Assembly (NCBI GenBank): GCA_030761205.1
Contig: JAULJL010000024.1
Coordinates: 15,737,122 to 15,801,121, forward strand
Source of the DNA: Fremontodendron californicum
Lineage: Eukaryota; Streptophyta; Magnoliopsida; Malvales; Malvaceae
Direction: 5' to 3'
Length of the DNA: 64,000 nucleotides
Shown: positions 1 through 12,322 of the stretch, piece by piece
Layout of the letters: every line of letters starts with the position of its first letter
How positions within the stretch are numbered: the first letter of the stretch is position 1
Position numbers and translations under genes: made by a program
The notes under the pieces: model-generated
What the model was told of the DNA's origin: nothing
What the model saw: only the letters and a program-made list of their open reading frames with translations
Database searches by the model: none

Positions 1-3000
1 GAAATTGAAATAAAATAAATGATCGAGGGTATGAAAACGGCCTCGTAAAAAGACATGGAGTCGCCACCAATCTTTTTTATCTAGGTGTGATAGGCCACCT
101 ATTAAAATCGATTTTATAAAATATTTTAAAATTAATTAAAACATTTTTAAAACCAATTTTAAGTCTGCGTTATAAACCAGAGAAATCAAATAAGCGGGTT
201 CGAGAGTCGGTTACGTGCGGGGAAGGATTAGCACCCCCACAACGCCCGTATAAATCAGTACCTTATTAATCGTGTGTTATCTCAAGTCTCGGTAAAAAGT
301 TGGTTTTTAATTTAGTATTTCAAGTTAATTCCCAATTTTAAGAAAAATAATTCTATTTTTAATTGAAAATGATCCGAAATTTATTAATTCAAAATTTTCC
401 TACATTTCCCGACAAAATCGGCAAAATATAGAAATTTTTATTCATTTGGAAAACTTTTTGAATCATTCTCATTTTTTGAAAAAAAAAGATATTCCTCTAT
501 TAATGATAATTGATGATATTCCCTCTAGCAAACCCAGTAGAGAACTCATGAATTATTTTAACTCGGGAATATCTTTATTTTTTTATTGAAAATCATTATC
601 TTTTTCAAAATATTCAAAAATATGAACATGAACATGTATGACATAAATAAAATGACATGGAAAAGTCTAGATAATAATGCAACCTAGATGATATGACATA
701 ATTAAATGACATAGTATATTCTAGGTAAAATGAAAAATCCTAAGTATCATGGTATATTCTAAATGAGATAAAATAATTTAAATGACATGGCAATTTTAAA
801 TGATATGACATATTTTAAATGACATGGCATGTTATAAATAAAATAACCTAAATGACATGGAATATGATCTAAATGACAAGAAATGATATGAAATTTAAAT
901 AATGCTAACATATAATATTCATGAAAATGAAAATAAAAATAAAAATGCATGAACATAGTATATGCTAAACAATATGATAAAAATAACTAAATAAAAAGCA
1001 TAGGATATCATGAAACATTCAAAATCATATGCAAACAAATATAAGATCATAAAATGTGAATTAAAATAATAATAATACCATGGAAATATCATAGCAAAAA
1101 TCACACATTTAAATAAAATGCATGAACATGGAAAATGCAATGCATGAAAATGTATTTTTCCTCTAAATAAAGAAATCCGTATAACTAAAAAGATATCCGG
1201 CTACCTTAGGAAAATATGTCAATTTAGATTTTCTAAAAAACAAAACTTTGTGATTGTTTGAAAACAATTTTGAGGAAAACTTGAATAAAAATTGAAACCC
1301 TTACCAAACCCTTTTAAAATGGCTCTAATTTCCTAAGTTTAAAATCCCGGACCTAACTACCCTTAACCCAAGATTTATAAAATCATTTTTAAAGTTTAAA
1401 AAGGCTTAGAAACTACCCCAAGACAGTAGCTAAATCTTCTAACCAAACCCTTCTAAATGCCTTAGCCAAATTCAACTATTATTCCTTTTTTGATTTTCAA
1501 ATCTGCCTCTACTGTCCGGTTTTGCCACACGATTTTTATCCTATTTTTAAAAATTCCAAAACATCTAAAAAAAATACTGGAGACCCAGAACATGTAAAAA
1601 TACACGAGAAAAATTTGGCTTAATTTTTTGATTAAATATGGATGCCCATAAAAATCGAAGATGTTCGAGTACTAGGTGAAAAAAACTGTTTTGTCAAAAC
1701 ACATTTTTTGCCTTTGATAAATTCATTCAAAAATCAAAGTAAAAATTGTTGGAGATCATCCTAAAGACCTAAGGACAGTAGCCAAACATTTAAAAACCTT
1801 GGACAAAAATTGGCTAAGTAAAAAAAAATCACAAAGGTAGAATGATCAATTTGACAATTCCTTAATTTTCCACAAGTATGCTCAAGAGAGCATGACTTTG
1901 AGCCATTAATTGGCCAAATTCACAAGTCAAGTGGCAATGACATGGAATGCATGAACATACAGCAAATGAAATGTATGAAATGCATGGTCTAAAGGTCTAA
2001 ATGGTAAAGGAAATGCATGACAATTCAAGACAACCTAAATGCCTAGCATGAATTTGCATGGCAATAAATGCTATCCTAACTCAATATGCATGCAATGCTT
2101 GATAATGCAAATATGACTTGGACCTAATATGTTATGAATATGCATGAAAATGCTAATGTAATCTAAGGCCTAAATAGCATAGTAATGCATGACAATACCA
2201 TTGTGATTTAACACTCAATATGCATGGCAATACCAATATGGCTTGGACCTAAAATGTAATGAACGTGCATAGCAATACTATGAGCATACAATGACCAATG
2301 AAACTAATCTCAATGCTGGAACAAACAGAAACTAATACACAATTTCAAGATATGATAATGCAAAGCAAGTTACCCAAACAAAATGCAAATGCATGATAAG
2401 GCAAGGGATGCATGAAGAGGCCAAATGATCACATGGGACTCTAATGCAATCCTATTTAGTAAATAATGCAAATATATGACAAATCATATTAAGATGCATA
2501 ATGTCATGACATTTTCATAAGCATATAACATACTAAAATCAAAATGCACAAGCTCATGGCATGGAAATGCAAACAAGTTAAGAAACAAAAGGAAAATGCA
2601 CATGCAAGGCATATAAAAAGTGAAGTGCCGAATGGTCATGAAAAAAAATGATGGCATTTTATCATAGCATTTTCATAAGCACATGGCATACTAAAATCAA
2701 AATGTACAAGTTCATGGCATGGAGATGTAAACAAGTTAAGAAGCAAAAGGAAAAGGCATATGCAAGGCATACAAAATGGAGTTGCCGAATGTTCATGAAA
2801 CAAAACCAAGAAAATGCAAACATGTAAGACATGATACATGAAAAAAATGCACAATATGAGCATATGAACAATAATGGCCGAATATGCAAGGATGCAATAT
2901 CAAGCACGAAAATGAAATATATAAGTAAATATAGCATAGAAAATAATGTAAAGAACATATATATAAAAGATTAACATAGACATACAAAACATAACAAGCA

Positions 3001-4499
3001 AAACTAGTAAGTAAAACAAGGAAAGTTAAGCTCCATGGTTGGTATCAAATGGGCATAGCCTCTCACCTAACAATAATCACTTGGTCTTGCCAAGATCATG
3101 AAGCATTTCCATCTCAATAAAATAGAAAATAAACCATGCAAAACAGAAAATAAGGTGAGCTTCATGGTAGGTAAAAATGGGCATAGCCTCTCTCCTAACC
3201 ACGGTCACTTGGTCTAGCCAAGATCATGTAGCCATTTCAACCTTTTTGCTTCATATTTTGTAAAAAATTAGAACCTTAGAATACTCTAAAAAACCTTGTA
3301 AAAATCATTTTTCACAACAACATGCAAGGAAGAAAAAAAGAAAATCAGGGCAAGTAAATATGCCATATTCGGCCATAGCATGAAACCATAGAAAAAATTG
3401 TTTTCCACCACTTTAATGAAAAAGAAGAGATGAAAACATAAGTAAACATTAAAAAACTTTATTTCTATGAAAAATGTAGTAGGAAAACATGATAGAAAAT
3501 CAAGAAAACACCATGGAAATCATGTAGAAAGCTATGCTAGAGCTTGGTATAGATGACTACCTTCAAGCTCTCTATTGAAAACCTTTTTTTTTCTTTCTTT
3601 CAAAACCTTTTCCTTTGAAAAATTAGCTACTGTTTCCAGCCAAAAAACCTCTGAAAAAATGAAATCATCCTCCTCCCTTTAGCCTTGGCCGAATGGCCCC
3701 TTAGCCCTTGGATGGGAATTGCACTTTTTCTCCTCCAATCTTGGCTTTTAGATTAAGATATTTTGATGACAATATAAAAATGTCATCTTGCGAATTGATA
3801 GCAGCCCTTAAGATGTGTACTCAGCCCTTGTAGTAACCTTATCTCTTAGATGCAAAAGAGGACCAATCCCATGCACTCCCTTGCTTGCCTCTATTGAGTG
3901 CCTACCCTTGGATGAGTTGTGCTCTTCCATTCTTGGTCATTGGATGAGGACAATATAAAAATGACATCTTGTAGATTAAATCCAGCCCTCAACATGTGTA
4001 CTCAGCCCTTGTAGATGGCCTAAGCCGTTGGATGAAAAGATATAATCCCATGCACTCCCTTGCTCAACCAAATGGATGCTCACCCTTGGATGAATTGTGC
4101 TCATCTTTTTTCTTCCATTCTTGGCCATTAGGTGAGGGTTATTTTATGACAAATAAAAATTTCATCTTGGCATTTAAACTTGGCCATTGGATGGTGCATT
4201 CAACTTTTCTACAAGGCACCTAAGCCATTGGATGAAGGGGGACCATTTGCAAGGTGTTAGTGGTAGCATGTGGCTTGATAGTGACTAAGGAATTAAATTG
4301 TTCAAGCTTCCTTATTCTCCTCTATGTTGGCTAACCAAGGGAAGAAAAATCCCAGCAATTCCTTCTTCTTTCATATTTTCCTCAATCACAAATTTGCCAT
4401 TTTTGGTTTCTTTGGTGAAATGACCTTTTTGCCCCCTGAACTTAAATAAATAGCAAACGGACTCCAAATTTGAACTTTCTTTTTTCAATACTTCCGAAA

Positions 4500-4990
4500 T
4501 AATAAAAAATTGAATTCTGGAAGTTTTCAAAATTTTTCGAGTCCATTTGCTATTTATTTCGAATTTATTTTTGAATTACCCTTTTTATGCTCCCGAACTT
4601 TACCAATTTTTAAACGAGCTCCGAATCCAGATTTTTCTTCATAATCTCTTCCAAATAATTTAAAAATGTGATCTAGAAGTTTTCATAATTTTTGGAGCTC
4701 ATTTGCTATTTTTTCGGGATTTATCTGCTTGAATTACTGCATAGGGGACCCGAATTTTGGCCATTTTGCAAACGAACTTCGAATCAAGATTTTCTTTCGC
4801 CAATCTCTTCCAAACAATTTAAAAATGAGATTTGCAATGGGATTTATCTTGTTGAATTACTGCATAGGAGACCCGATATTTGGCCATTTTGCAAACGAAC
4901 TCCAAATCAAGATTTTCTTTAACCAATCTCTTTGAAATGATTTAAGAATGAGATTTGCAAATTTTCAGAATTTTTGGAGTTTATTTGCTA
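4500..4990. repeat. ~158-bp tandem repeat inside LTR A
   Basis: The word tctcttccaaa(t/c)aattt recurs near 4645, 4803 and, mutated, 4924, each time with a following catttgctattttt(c) phrase. Spacing is about 158 bp, then about 121 bp after a deletion. The same array is in the other three giant LTRs. Confidence 0.7.
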
Positions 4991-5470
4991 TTTTTCCCAT
5001 TTTTTCCAATTTTGCCATTTTACCTCCGAAACCCGATTTTTCTTAAAACAAGTTCGATTTTCAAGTTTTCTTCAAACTGAGCCTTGGGCTATCTGCGTTT
5101 AATCATTTTTCATCAATTAAGTGCTTTAGATCTACCGAATCGGGCCATTTCTGCAATTTATCCAAATTTTACCGAAATCCACCAAAAAACCCTAATTCTC
5201 GATTTTCTTTCGAATTGACTTTTCTATCAGTTTTTCTTCCAAATGGCTTCTCCATTACCCGTAGTCAGTGCTTATCTTTCATTTGAGACCTTCAATTCCG
5301 ACCAATTTGATTGTTTAAGCATTTTCCTCAAATTTCCCGAATTAGTGTTTCCTTTCTACTGAATCTCGTAACCCACCTTCCGAACTCCATAACATTCAAT
5401 GTAGACCTCAGATTACAAAATTCTTTCACCATTTTTCAATTGAACCTCAAATCTTGATTTTGAAAGTGGG

Positions 5471-5552
5471 TTGACTTTTTCAGTAGTTGACATTTTTAGG
5501 GTTGACTTTTTCAAGATTGACTTTTTTTGGGTTGACTTTTTTGAGTTTGACT
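5471..5552. promoter_or_regulatory. W-box array of ~15-bp period in LTR A
   Basis: TTGACT occurs at 5471, 5502, 5517, 5532 and 5547, with TTGACA at 5487, giving steps of 16, 15, 15, 15 and 15 bases. TTGAC(C/T) is the established binding core of WRKY factors. The array sits close to the LTR start, the expected U3 side. WRKY responsiveness is inference. Confidence 0.55.
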
Positions 5553-5687
5553 TTTTCTGTCTGTTTTCTTAAACTAAGCCTCGGAGTACCACTTGTAGGA
5601 TGAGAAAAGCCTTTTAGCATTCTGAAACATCACTTTAGGGAGAAAATGTACCTGATTTAGGGGTCCGGACACAATTAGTTGTCTACA

Positions 5688-5700
5688 GCTGCCCCTCTTT
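5688..5700 (-). other. Polypurine tract of E1
   Basis: The minus strand reads AAAGAGGGGCAGC directly before the LTR start TGTAGACA. Position and composition fit the plus-strand primer of LTR retrotransposons. Confidence 0.8.
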
Positions 5701-5937
5701 GGCTATTGCTGAGAATAAGGAATCAGGCAAAGATAAACTAACACTAATTTTGTACGGTTAATGAAATCACATGTGAAAAAAAGGGAAAGAGGTTTTCTTT
5801 TTTCTTTTTCATCATTTTTTCCATTTTTTTTTGAAAAAGCTATAAATTGAAGATTTTGTCCTTAAATTGAATTCCCTGACTAATCAAGGCTTGACCCGTC
5901 TTAAAGAAACGAGTTCGATTTGCAAAAGAAAAAATTG
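5701..5937 (-). other. Non-coding stretch next to the E1 PPT
   Basis: Shared with 59799-60004 (E3) and partly with 52281-52376 (E2). The shared words are gctattgctgagaat and aatcaggcaaagataaac. No gene is seen. Confidence 0.6.
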
Positions 5938-6490
5938 TGCCCGAAGGTCTTAAAAATGGTGCCTGGAGGCTTTACCTGTGATTTGCAAAATTATGCCCGA
6001 AGGTCTTAAAAATGGTGCCCGGAGGTCTTAAAAATGGTGTCTAAAGGTCTTTAAAAATGGTGCCCGAAGGTCTTTAAAATGGTGCCCAAAGGTCTTTAAA
6101 AATGGTGCCCGAAGGTCTTAAAAAAGGTACCTAAAGGTCATTAAAAATGGTGCCCGAATGTCTTTAAAATGGTGCTCGAAGGTCTGTAAAATGGTGCCCA
6201 AAGGTCTTTAAAAATTGTGCCGGAAGGTCTTTAAAATGGTGCCCGAAGGTCTTTAAAATGGTGCTCGAAGGTCTTTAAAAATTTAAAATGGTGCCCAAAG
6301 GTATTTAAAAATGGTGCCTGAAAGTCTTTAAAATGGTGCCCGAAGGTCTTTAAAAATGGTGCCCGAAGGTCTTTAAAATGGTGCCGAAGGTCTTTAAAAA
6401 TGGTGCCCGAAGGTCTTTAAAATGGTGCCCGAAAGCCTTACCCGTGATGAAAAATTATGCCCGAAGGCCTTAAAAATGGTGCCCGAAGGC
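5938..6490. repeat. 22-24-bp tandem array in E1
   Basis: About 23 copies of a unit like gtctttaaaatggtgcccgaag, varying mainly in the length of the A run. It lies about 250 bp inside the PPT. A degenerate relative is at 52377-52780, but the same position in E3 carries an unrelated 72-bp array. Confidence 0.85.
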
Positions 6491-7100
6491 CTTACCCGCA
6501 TGGATGAAACCGAAAATTGAAAAAGATATGGATGAAACCAGAGATTAAAAGGCATGGGTGAAACCAGAAAATTAAAAGAGATATGGATGAAACCAAAAAA
6601 TTGAGATTACATGAGTGAAACCAGAATATTGAAAAGATCTGGATGAAACCAAAAACTGAAGGCATGGGTGAAACCAGAATTTTGAAAATGATCTGGATGG
6701 AACCAGGGATTGAAGGCATGGGTGAAATCAGAAATTTGAAAATGATCTGGAACCAGAGATTAAAGGCATGGGTGAAACCAGAAATTTGAAAACAATCTGG
6801 ATGGAACCAGAAATTTGAAAAGCATGGGTGAAACCAGAAATTTGAAAATGATCTGGATGGAACCAGAGATTGAAGGCATGGGTGAAACCAGAAATTTGAA
6901 AATAATCTGGATGGAACCAGAGATTAAAGGCATGGGTGAAACTAGAAATTTGAAAACAATCTGGATGGAACTAGAAATTTGAAAAGCATGGGTGAAACCA
7001 GAAATTTGAAAATGATCTGGATGGAACCAGAGATTAGAGGCATTGGTGAAACCAGAAATTTGAAAACGATCTGGATGGAACCAGAAATTTGAAAAGCATG
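6490..7100. repeat. ~54-bp tandem array in E1
   Basis: About 11 units built from gggtgaaaccagaaatttga, aaatgatctggatggaacca and gagattgaaggcat, with some truncated. The minus-strand frame 6760-7236 is open only because the unit length is a multiple of three. It is not treated as a gene. Confidence 0.85.
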
Positions 7101-7480
7101 AAATTAACCTGAAGGATTTGAGAGAGGATTCAAATGCTTCATGGTGTAAATGAAAATATCTTGGATTGATGCAAATGCTTCTTGAAATGATACAGATATC
7201 TTGGATTGATGCAAATGCTTCTAAATGCAGATGCAAATGTCCCTACGAATCATGTTCATGTAAGTGGTTCATGAATGGGGTAATTGCAGCTATAATGAAG
7301 ATACAATGTTCCTAGAAATGATGCACTTGCTTGAGATGATGCGAATGCAAATATCTATGAAGGATGTACTTGTGAAGATAGAATGTAGATGCTCATGGAA
7401 TAGTGCAAATACAAATACTCATGAATTATGCAAATGCTTACTGACACGGTGCAGATGCAAAGTTTAATAAATAGATGAAT
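7101..7480. repeat. Degenerate gatgcaaatgcttc repeat region
   Basis: Irregular repeats of gatgcaaatgcttct and atgcagatgcaaatg words. They are homologous to 52850-53720 and 61440-62000, where copy number and order differ. Confidence 0.6.
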
Positions 7481-9937
7481 GCTCATGAGTGATGAAAATG
7501 CCCCTGATCATTTTTCTAGATTTGGCTTAGCCTTTCCAATTCATTTTTCCTCTTCAAATCAGAGTATATCTTCAATTCATTTTTCAATCTTTGGCTATTC
7601 TCTTTGCCCCAACAGTTTTCAAACTCTTATTACAGAAGTCTACTTGTTGAGTTCTATTTCTTCTTCTCATATTTGGAGTCAAGGTTAACCCTAATAGTTC
7701 CACATATTTGAGTTAGAAAAACCCTTATCTCATGTTAACATCAAAAATGGGTATTTCAAAAATATTTTTATTTTCCATTTTGAAAAACAATTTTGCTTAT
7801 TTAATGAAAATTTTTGAGTCAAAAATTTTAAACCCACAGTGTGTAATGTACAAATATTTTGAAGACTGACGATCATTGTTAAAAATTTTCCTAAGTGTCA
7901 ATTTGGGTTTTTCAACTTAAACCGACAAGGCTTGGTACAACATGATTTTGGAATTTCCAAGAAAGCTTCACAACAAAAAATGTATGTCTCTTCTAAGCTC
8001 ACAAATGGAACAGATTTTATAAATCATGAATCAATTGAGAACCAAACAAATTCAACTTTCTTTTAGTTTCCATATCAAGGTATTTTGACAAGCGTCAAGA
8101 TTGACTGGGATGTTTAAACTGGAAAGTTGATTTTGGAGAAAAAAAAAGTTTCAGTTTTTTGAAATCAATCATCCAAATGAGAGTTGACAATTTGGGAGGT
8201 TCAGGAATTCTTGGATGTTCCTTGATGACCACTTCTTTAAGATGATCTTCTCTTTTATGGTATCGGCACTATCATAGATGGCATCGAAAATTCCCATTTT
8301 ACTCTAGATCGTCGTTTTCGGGTTTTCGCCCTAGAGTCCCATTCTCTCCAATTTTTTCTTTTTTCATTGTTTTACCATGCATTTGAGAATTCTAAATTCT
8401 TCCTTAGTGAAATGATAATTCGATGAGATGAGATAAAATCTAAGGAAAAAACCCTTTAAGTTAAATATTCATGCTTGATCAAAATGGACTTTTAAAGCAC
8501 GTAATGCAGGCCATGGCTTAGGGTTCAGTGAAAAAGGATAAATAGGCCCAAAATATGTGTTCGAGGGTAACCATATCAAGGATCATTTCTTGAGGAGGAT
8601 TCTCTTTGAAACATTTATCCCTTTTGGACTTTTCATTCCTTTTGACTTTGCTCTTTTTCTTCCTTGCTTTTGGCTTTCATTTGCCATCGCCTTTTCACAC
8701 ACTTTTTTTTGGGTTTTTCTTTTGTTTTTCTTGGCTTTCATTTCGCCATCTTTTCCTTTTTTTTTTCTTTTTCTTTGACAGAATGAGCCCGTATTTATTC
8801 GGGGCTCCATTTTCTTTGTATCTGTTTTTGAGCTAGGACTCATTTTTTCGTGATCTTTGAGAAGATCTTTCCTCGTATTTGCCCTTCAGTGTATAGGGTA
8901 ATCCTTGATCAGGGTTTAAAGAAGGAAAAATTCTTTCGGCTCAAAAGGGGTGACTATGGATAAATTCTTTTTGTGACAGGGACATGAAAGATGGCCATTT
9001 CTCATGTCAAGCACGAATATTCACATTGAAAAGCAATCCCCAGGGGGAATAGATAATCAAAATTTCATTTTGCACTTTGGAATAATCCTAATTCTCATAT
9101 GCATGATATCACAAAAAGAAATTTCGCATGCCCCAATGATTCATGCGTTAGTCCATCCTTTTTCACCATATAACCATCATTTCCACATATGATGCCCCAG
9201 TTTGATTAACCACGAGAATTCGTATCAACGAGAAACATAGCTAGTCTAGGTCTATTTTGAAAAGGGTGAATTTTAATTCTGAGTTCTTTGAAAGGACAAG
9301 GAAAGTATGACCCAAAAACGGGTTTTATCTGGGACATGGGATAATCTAGTTTAATCATTGTGCCCCAGGGTGTCAATCATGAAGTGATGTTTGGGGTAAA
9401 TTAGTGTTTTGTGGTTATTGGTAAAGGCCATGAATGGTTTTAGCACAATCTTGATATACATCAATTACCAAAATCTAGATTCTTGAAAGAATGTCTCATT
9501 TGTTTGAATTTCAAGGAATTCAAAAAAATTTCAAAAAGTTTGTTCCTTTGTTCATGGCCTAGACTAGGATTTAGATCTTTGCTTTTTCTGCAATGACAAT
9601 GGTTTATGAAGTTTAATCAATCATATTCCTTGAAGCATTAGGTCTTTCAAGTGATCTTAGTTTCAGGGATTTAGACATAAGGAATCCCCAAAAGAGGGAA
9701 GGTATTAGGTCATTTCTAACAATGATCATCAATATTCTCGAGACTATCCATTATTAGAACCTCCTTAATGCTTGTTTTTGCACATTCAAATTATTGTTAA
9801 AACACAACAAACATAAAAACATTCAAAATTCATTTATTTCATAGGGATGTTAACATAAGACAAGTGTTTTCATCATGAGGTATGAAACTAAATGCATAAA
9901 AATTTCCCCTTGACATGTTCTCCCTAATTCAAACTGG
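7481..9937 (-). other. Conserved non-coding 3' internal region of E1
   Basis: Collinear and visibly similar to 62015-64000 (E3). Its start matches 53725-54494 (E2) and its middle matches 42715-42968. No protease, RT or integrase motif is seen in any frame. Short inverted repeats ACTCTAG/CTAGAGT occur near 8312-8336 and again in E3. One lysine-rich ORF (8583-8843) is the only frame shared with another copy. Confidence 0.6.
8583..8843 (-). CDS. Lysine-rich small ORF, 86 codons, in element 3' region
   Basis: I do not recognise this ORF. It starts with a true ATG (MSPSSKTDTKKMEP...) and becomes a run of Lys/Arg encoded by an A/G-rich tract. E3 carries the counterpart at 63112-63354, with an ATG at the same place and a related start (MSLSSKTDAKQMEP...). 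Amino-acid changes between the copies are frequent and the tails diverge, so selection on a protein is not evident. It may be just a purine-rich tract that happens to be open. A basic nucleic-acid-binding peptide is the alternative. Confidence 0.2.
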   Translation of the reverse strand: MSPSSKTDTKKMEPRINTGSFCQRKRKKKGKDGEMKAKKNKRKTQKKVCEKAMANESQKQGRKRAKSKGMKSPKGINVSKRILLKK

Positions 9938-11452
9938 TTATTCATCGGTACTCTTTTCGACCTTTTTATCTTCTTCCCCTATTATGACATCCACAATGGT
10001 CTCATCTTTCCCATTCAGTAGATTCTCCCCGCTGTCTAACCTTTGTTTCTTTCCCACATCTAACTGTCCTTTATTGATGAGTGCTTGAACCTTCCATTTC
10101 AGACATAAACAATTTTCTGTGGAATATCCCCGAATCCCAGAATTATAATCACAATATACATTCTCGTCATACCAGCTCGAATATGGGGGTTGGATAGGCT
10201 CCACTGGAACTTTAGTGAGGAGTTGCTTTCGACCAGCTAGGGTAATAGTTAAGAGTAAGACATGGGGAGTGGCTCAAAATAATCTCTTTTTCGGATATTC
10301 TTTGGTTTCCTCTGGCTGACAAGAGCTTGAAAATTTACCAGATTCTGAAAGGCCATCGGGTATAAGTATGCACCTCGGGATACATAGTTCATAGAAGGAC
10401 AGGGTGGTTGGTATGAAGTAATCGAAATATACGGGGCAAAGTCTCCCACAGCTTGGACATCTTTCTCTTTCTTTTTGGGCATTCTGTTTCTCTCTGCATT
10501 AAATGTTTTACCTCCTTCGAGCTTCCCAGCCTTGATAGCATTTTCAATCATTTCCCTAGATATTACCATATCCGAAAAATTCTTCGTGGTGTTGCCAACA
10601 AGTCTATCATAGTATGGGGCCTGTAGTGTATTCACAAAAAGGACAGTGGTTTCCTTCTGAGTTAAGGGCGGTTGTACTTGGGTGGCCATGTTCCTCCACC
10701 TCTAAGCATACTCTTTGAAGCTCTCAATAACCTTTTTCTCCATATTTTGCATGGTGAGACGGTCAGGTGTCATGTCGGTCACATGCTTGTACTGGTTTAG
10801 AAAAGCCCCGAGCCAAATCATTCCAAGAGCAAATCTGATCCTTGCTCAACTGACTATACCACCTAATTGCGGACCCACTGAGGCTATCCTGAAAGCAGTG
10901 AATCAAAAGCTTATCATTATCTTTGTGACTTGCCATCTTTCGGCAGATCATGGTGATGTGGGTTGATGGATCGGTCGTCTCGTCATATTTCACAAAGTAA
11001 GGGACCTTGAATTTAGGAGGAATGACTAAATTGAGGACCGAGCATCATTCTTTCGCATCCACGCTCCCGAATATGTCTGTATTTTCTAATGCCCGGAGCC
11101 TTTCGTCTAACAACTGATATTCCACTCGGGAATCTGTCAACTCAGCCATATTTGACTCAACCATTTTCAAATTTTCCCGTTCAGCTGGGTCGTCTAAGTT
11201 CAAGGTGTTGCTAGGGTCAACTGTGTTCTGGCCATCCATCATTACGACCTCATTCTGACCATTTTGTGCCTATAACCCTTCTCTGGCGGCAAAGTTTTCA
11301 GTGTATCCTTTTCCCTTGATTACCGCGGACACCAGCTCCATCAATTTAGTCATCTAATCCTTAGATTCTGCTTGAGACTTTGCCAGCTGTTCTCGCAATT
11401 CTTCCTGTACCCTTTCCATTCTTTCCATTTGGGCAACTTGTTCATTCTCCAT
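9938..11452 (-). pseudogene. gag: Broken gag of E1 (Ogre/Tat type)
   Basis: Retrotransposon gag would form the virus-like particle. The minus-strand frame opens at an ATG at 11452 with a coiled-coil-like start (MENEQVAQMERMERVQEEL...). The capsid part follows, with the signature SAIRWYSQLSKDQICSW near 10860, then VQPPLTQKETTVLFVNTL near 10640, EMIENAIKAGKLEG near 10520, and a C-terminal CDY...G..GYSTENC...LK.KVQALI module near 10120. These match the gag family of Tat/Ogre elements as I know it. At least three in-frame stops and two frameshifts break it, so no complete protein is made. Just upstream the minus strand reads ctctttttaatacag, a splice-acceptor-like sequence, which could mean the gag message is spliced from the leader; that is speculative. 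No protease follows. Confidence 0.8.
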
Positions 11453-12322
11453 AGCACTAGCCTGTATTAAAAAGAGTACTCAGTACTTCTTATACGTCTG
11501 ACTTGAAATGAAAATTCTTTCGAAGACTCTTAAAGCTAAGCCAACTTCTGTTTTATTTCCCCCAAGTGCATGTCATGATGAAGGAGTTATGAATGCAATT
11601 CGATATACGTGAAGCCTAAACAATACGATGTATGGACATATACAATGGAAACATGCTAACTATAAATGCAATAAATACAATCACGATGCCAACATGCTAC
11701 AAGCAAAGAATAAACAAATCAATGTATGGATATATGTAATGAATGACCATGTATATCTCAGCATATTTCCCAATGAATGATCGTATACATTTTGAATGCA
11801 ACATGATGTCAATTATGATGCATGTAAACAATGAATGATTGACACAGAGTATATACAATGAAACTCATTCTGACCATGTGTGTTATGAATGTGATCTAAT
11901 GCTAACATGATGTATGTAATAAGTAAATTAGTGCATGGACATATAGAAAAAATCATGCTGACTATGTTTGTCATGAATACCACCTGATGCTACCAAGATG
12001 CATGTATGAATGTATGGTATGACAAATAATTGATCGGATGTAAAATGCAAAGGGGAAGATATCACGGAGGAAATAAGAATCGGAGGAACTTAATCATCAA
12101 CATCTCATAAATGGAAGCACAACCAATTCATTCCCAAATCAAGATTCACAATGGTATAAACCATGTTTACAAAATCATGAGTAGTGGTTAAAACTGTCTT
12201 TACAAGCACTTTATTCTTCCTAGCATCCTAAGGATATAAGAGTCGGCTACTGAAAAATTGAAATCCTACTATATCCTATAAGACCGAAGTCTTTCTATAT
12301 CATTGCCGTAAATCTTCCAATC
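11453..12322 (-). other. Spacer between ORF A and gag, E1
   Basis: AT-rich, with many atgatgcatgtaaagaataa and catggatatat words. It resembles the leader at 13255-13560, which suggests the leader-plus-gag unit was duplicated. No gene is seen. Confidence 0.55.

Larger units (their letters stand above)
1..5687 (-). repeat. LTR A: 3' LTR of E1 (truncated by window)
   Basis: Collinear with 14953-20674 of the same element. About 206 bases at its minus-strand 3' end lie left of the window. On the minus strand it begins TGTAGACAACTAATTG at 5687. The stretch 600-3000 is AT-rich and full of short dispersed words such as ctaaatgacatgg and atgcatga. 3680-4250 holds diverged repeats around ttggatga words. 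4500-4990 holds a ~158-bp repeat and 5471-5552 a W-box array. The short open frames here are hydrophobic or low-complexity and look like chance. No gene is seen. Confidence 0.9.

Noticed and set aside
2636..2987. Small membrane proteins on the minus strand (also 17590-17959, 49428-49631, 22347-22673)
   Set aside because: Cys/Phe/Leu-rich frames arise from AT-rich LTR DNA with catg words, overlap each other in several frames, and decay between LTR copies.
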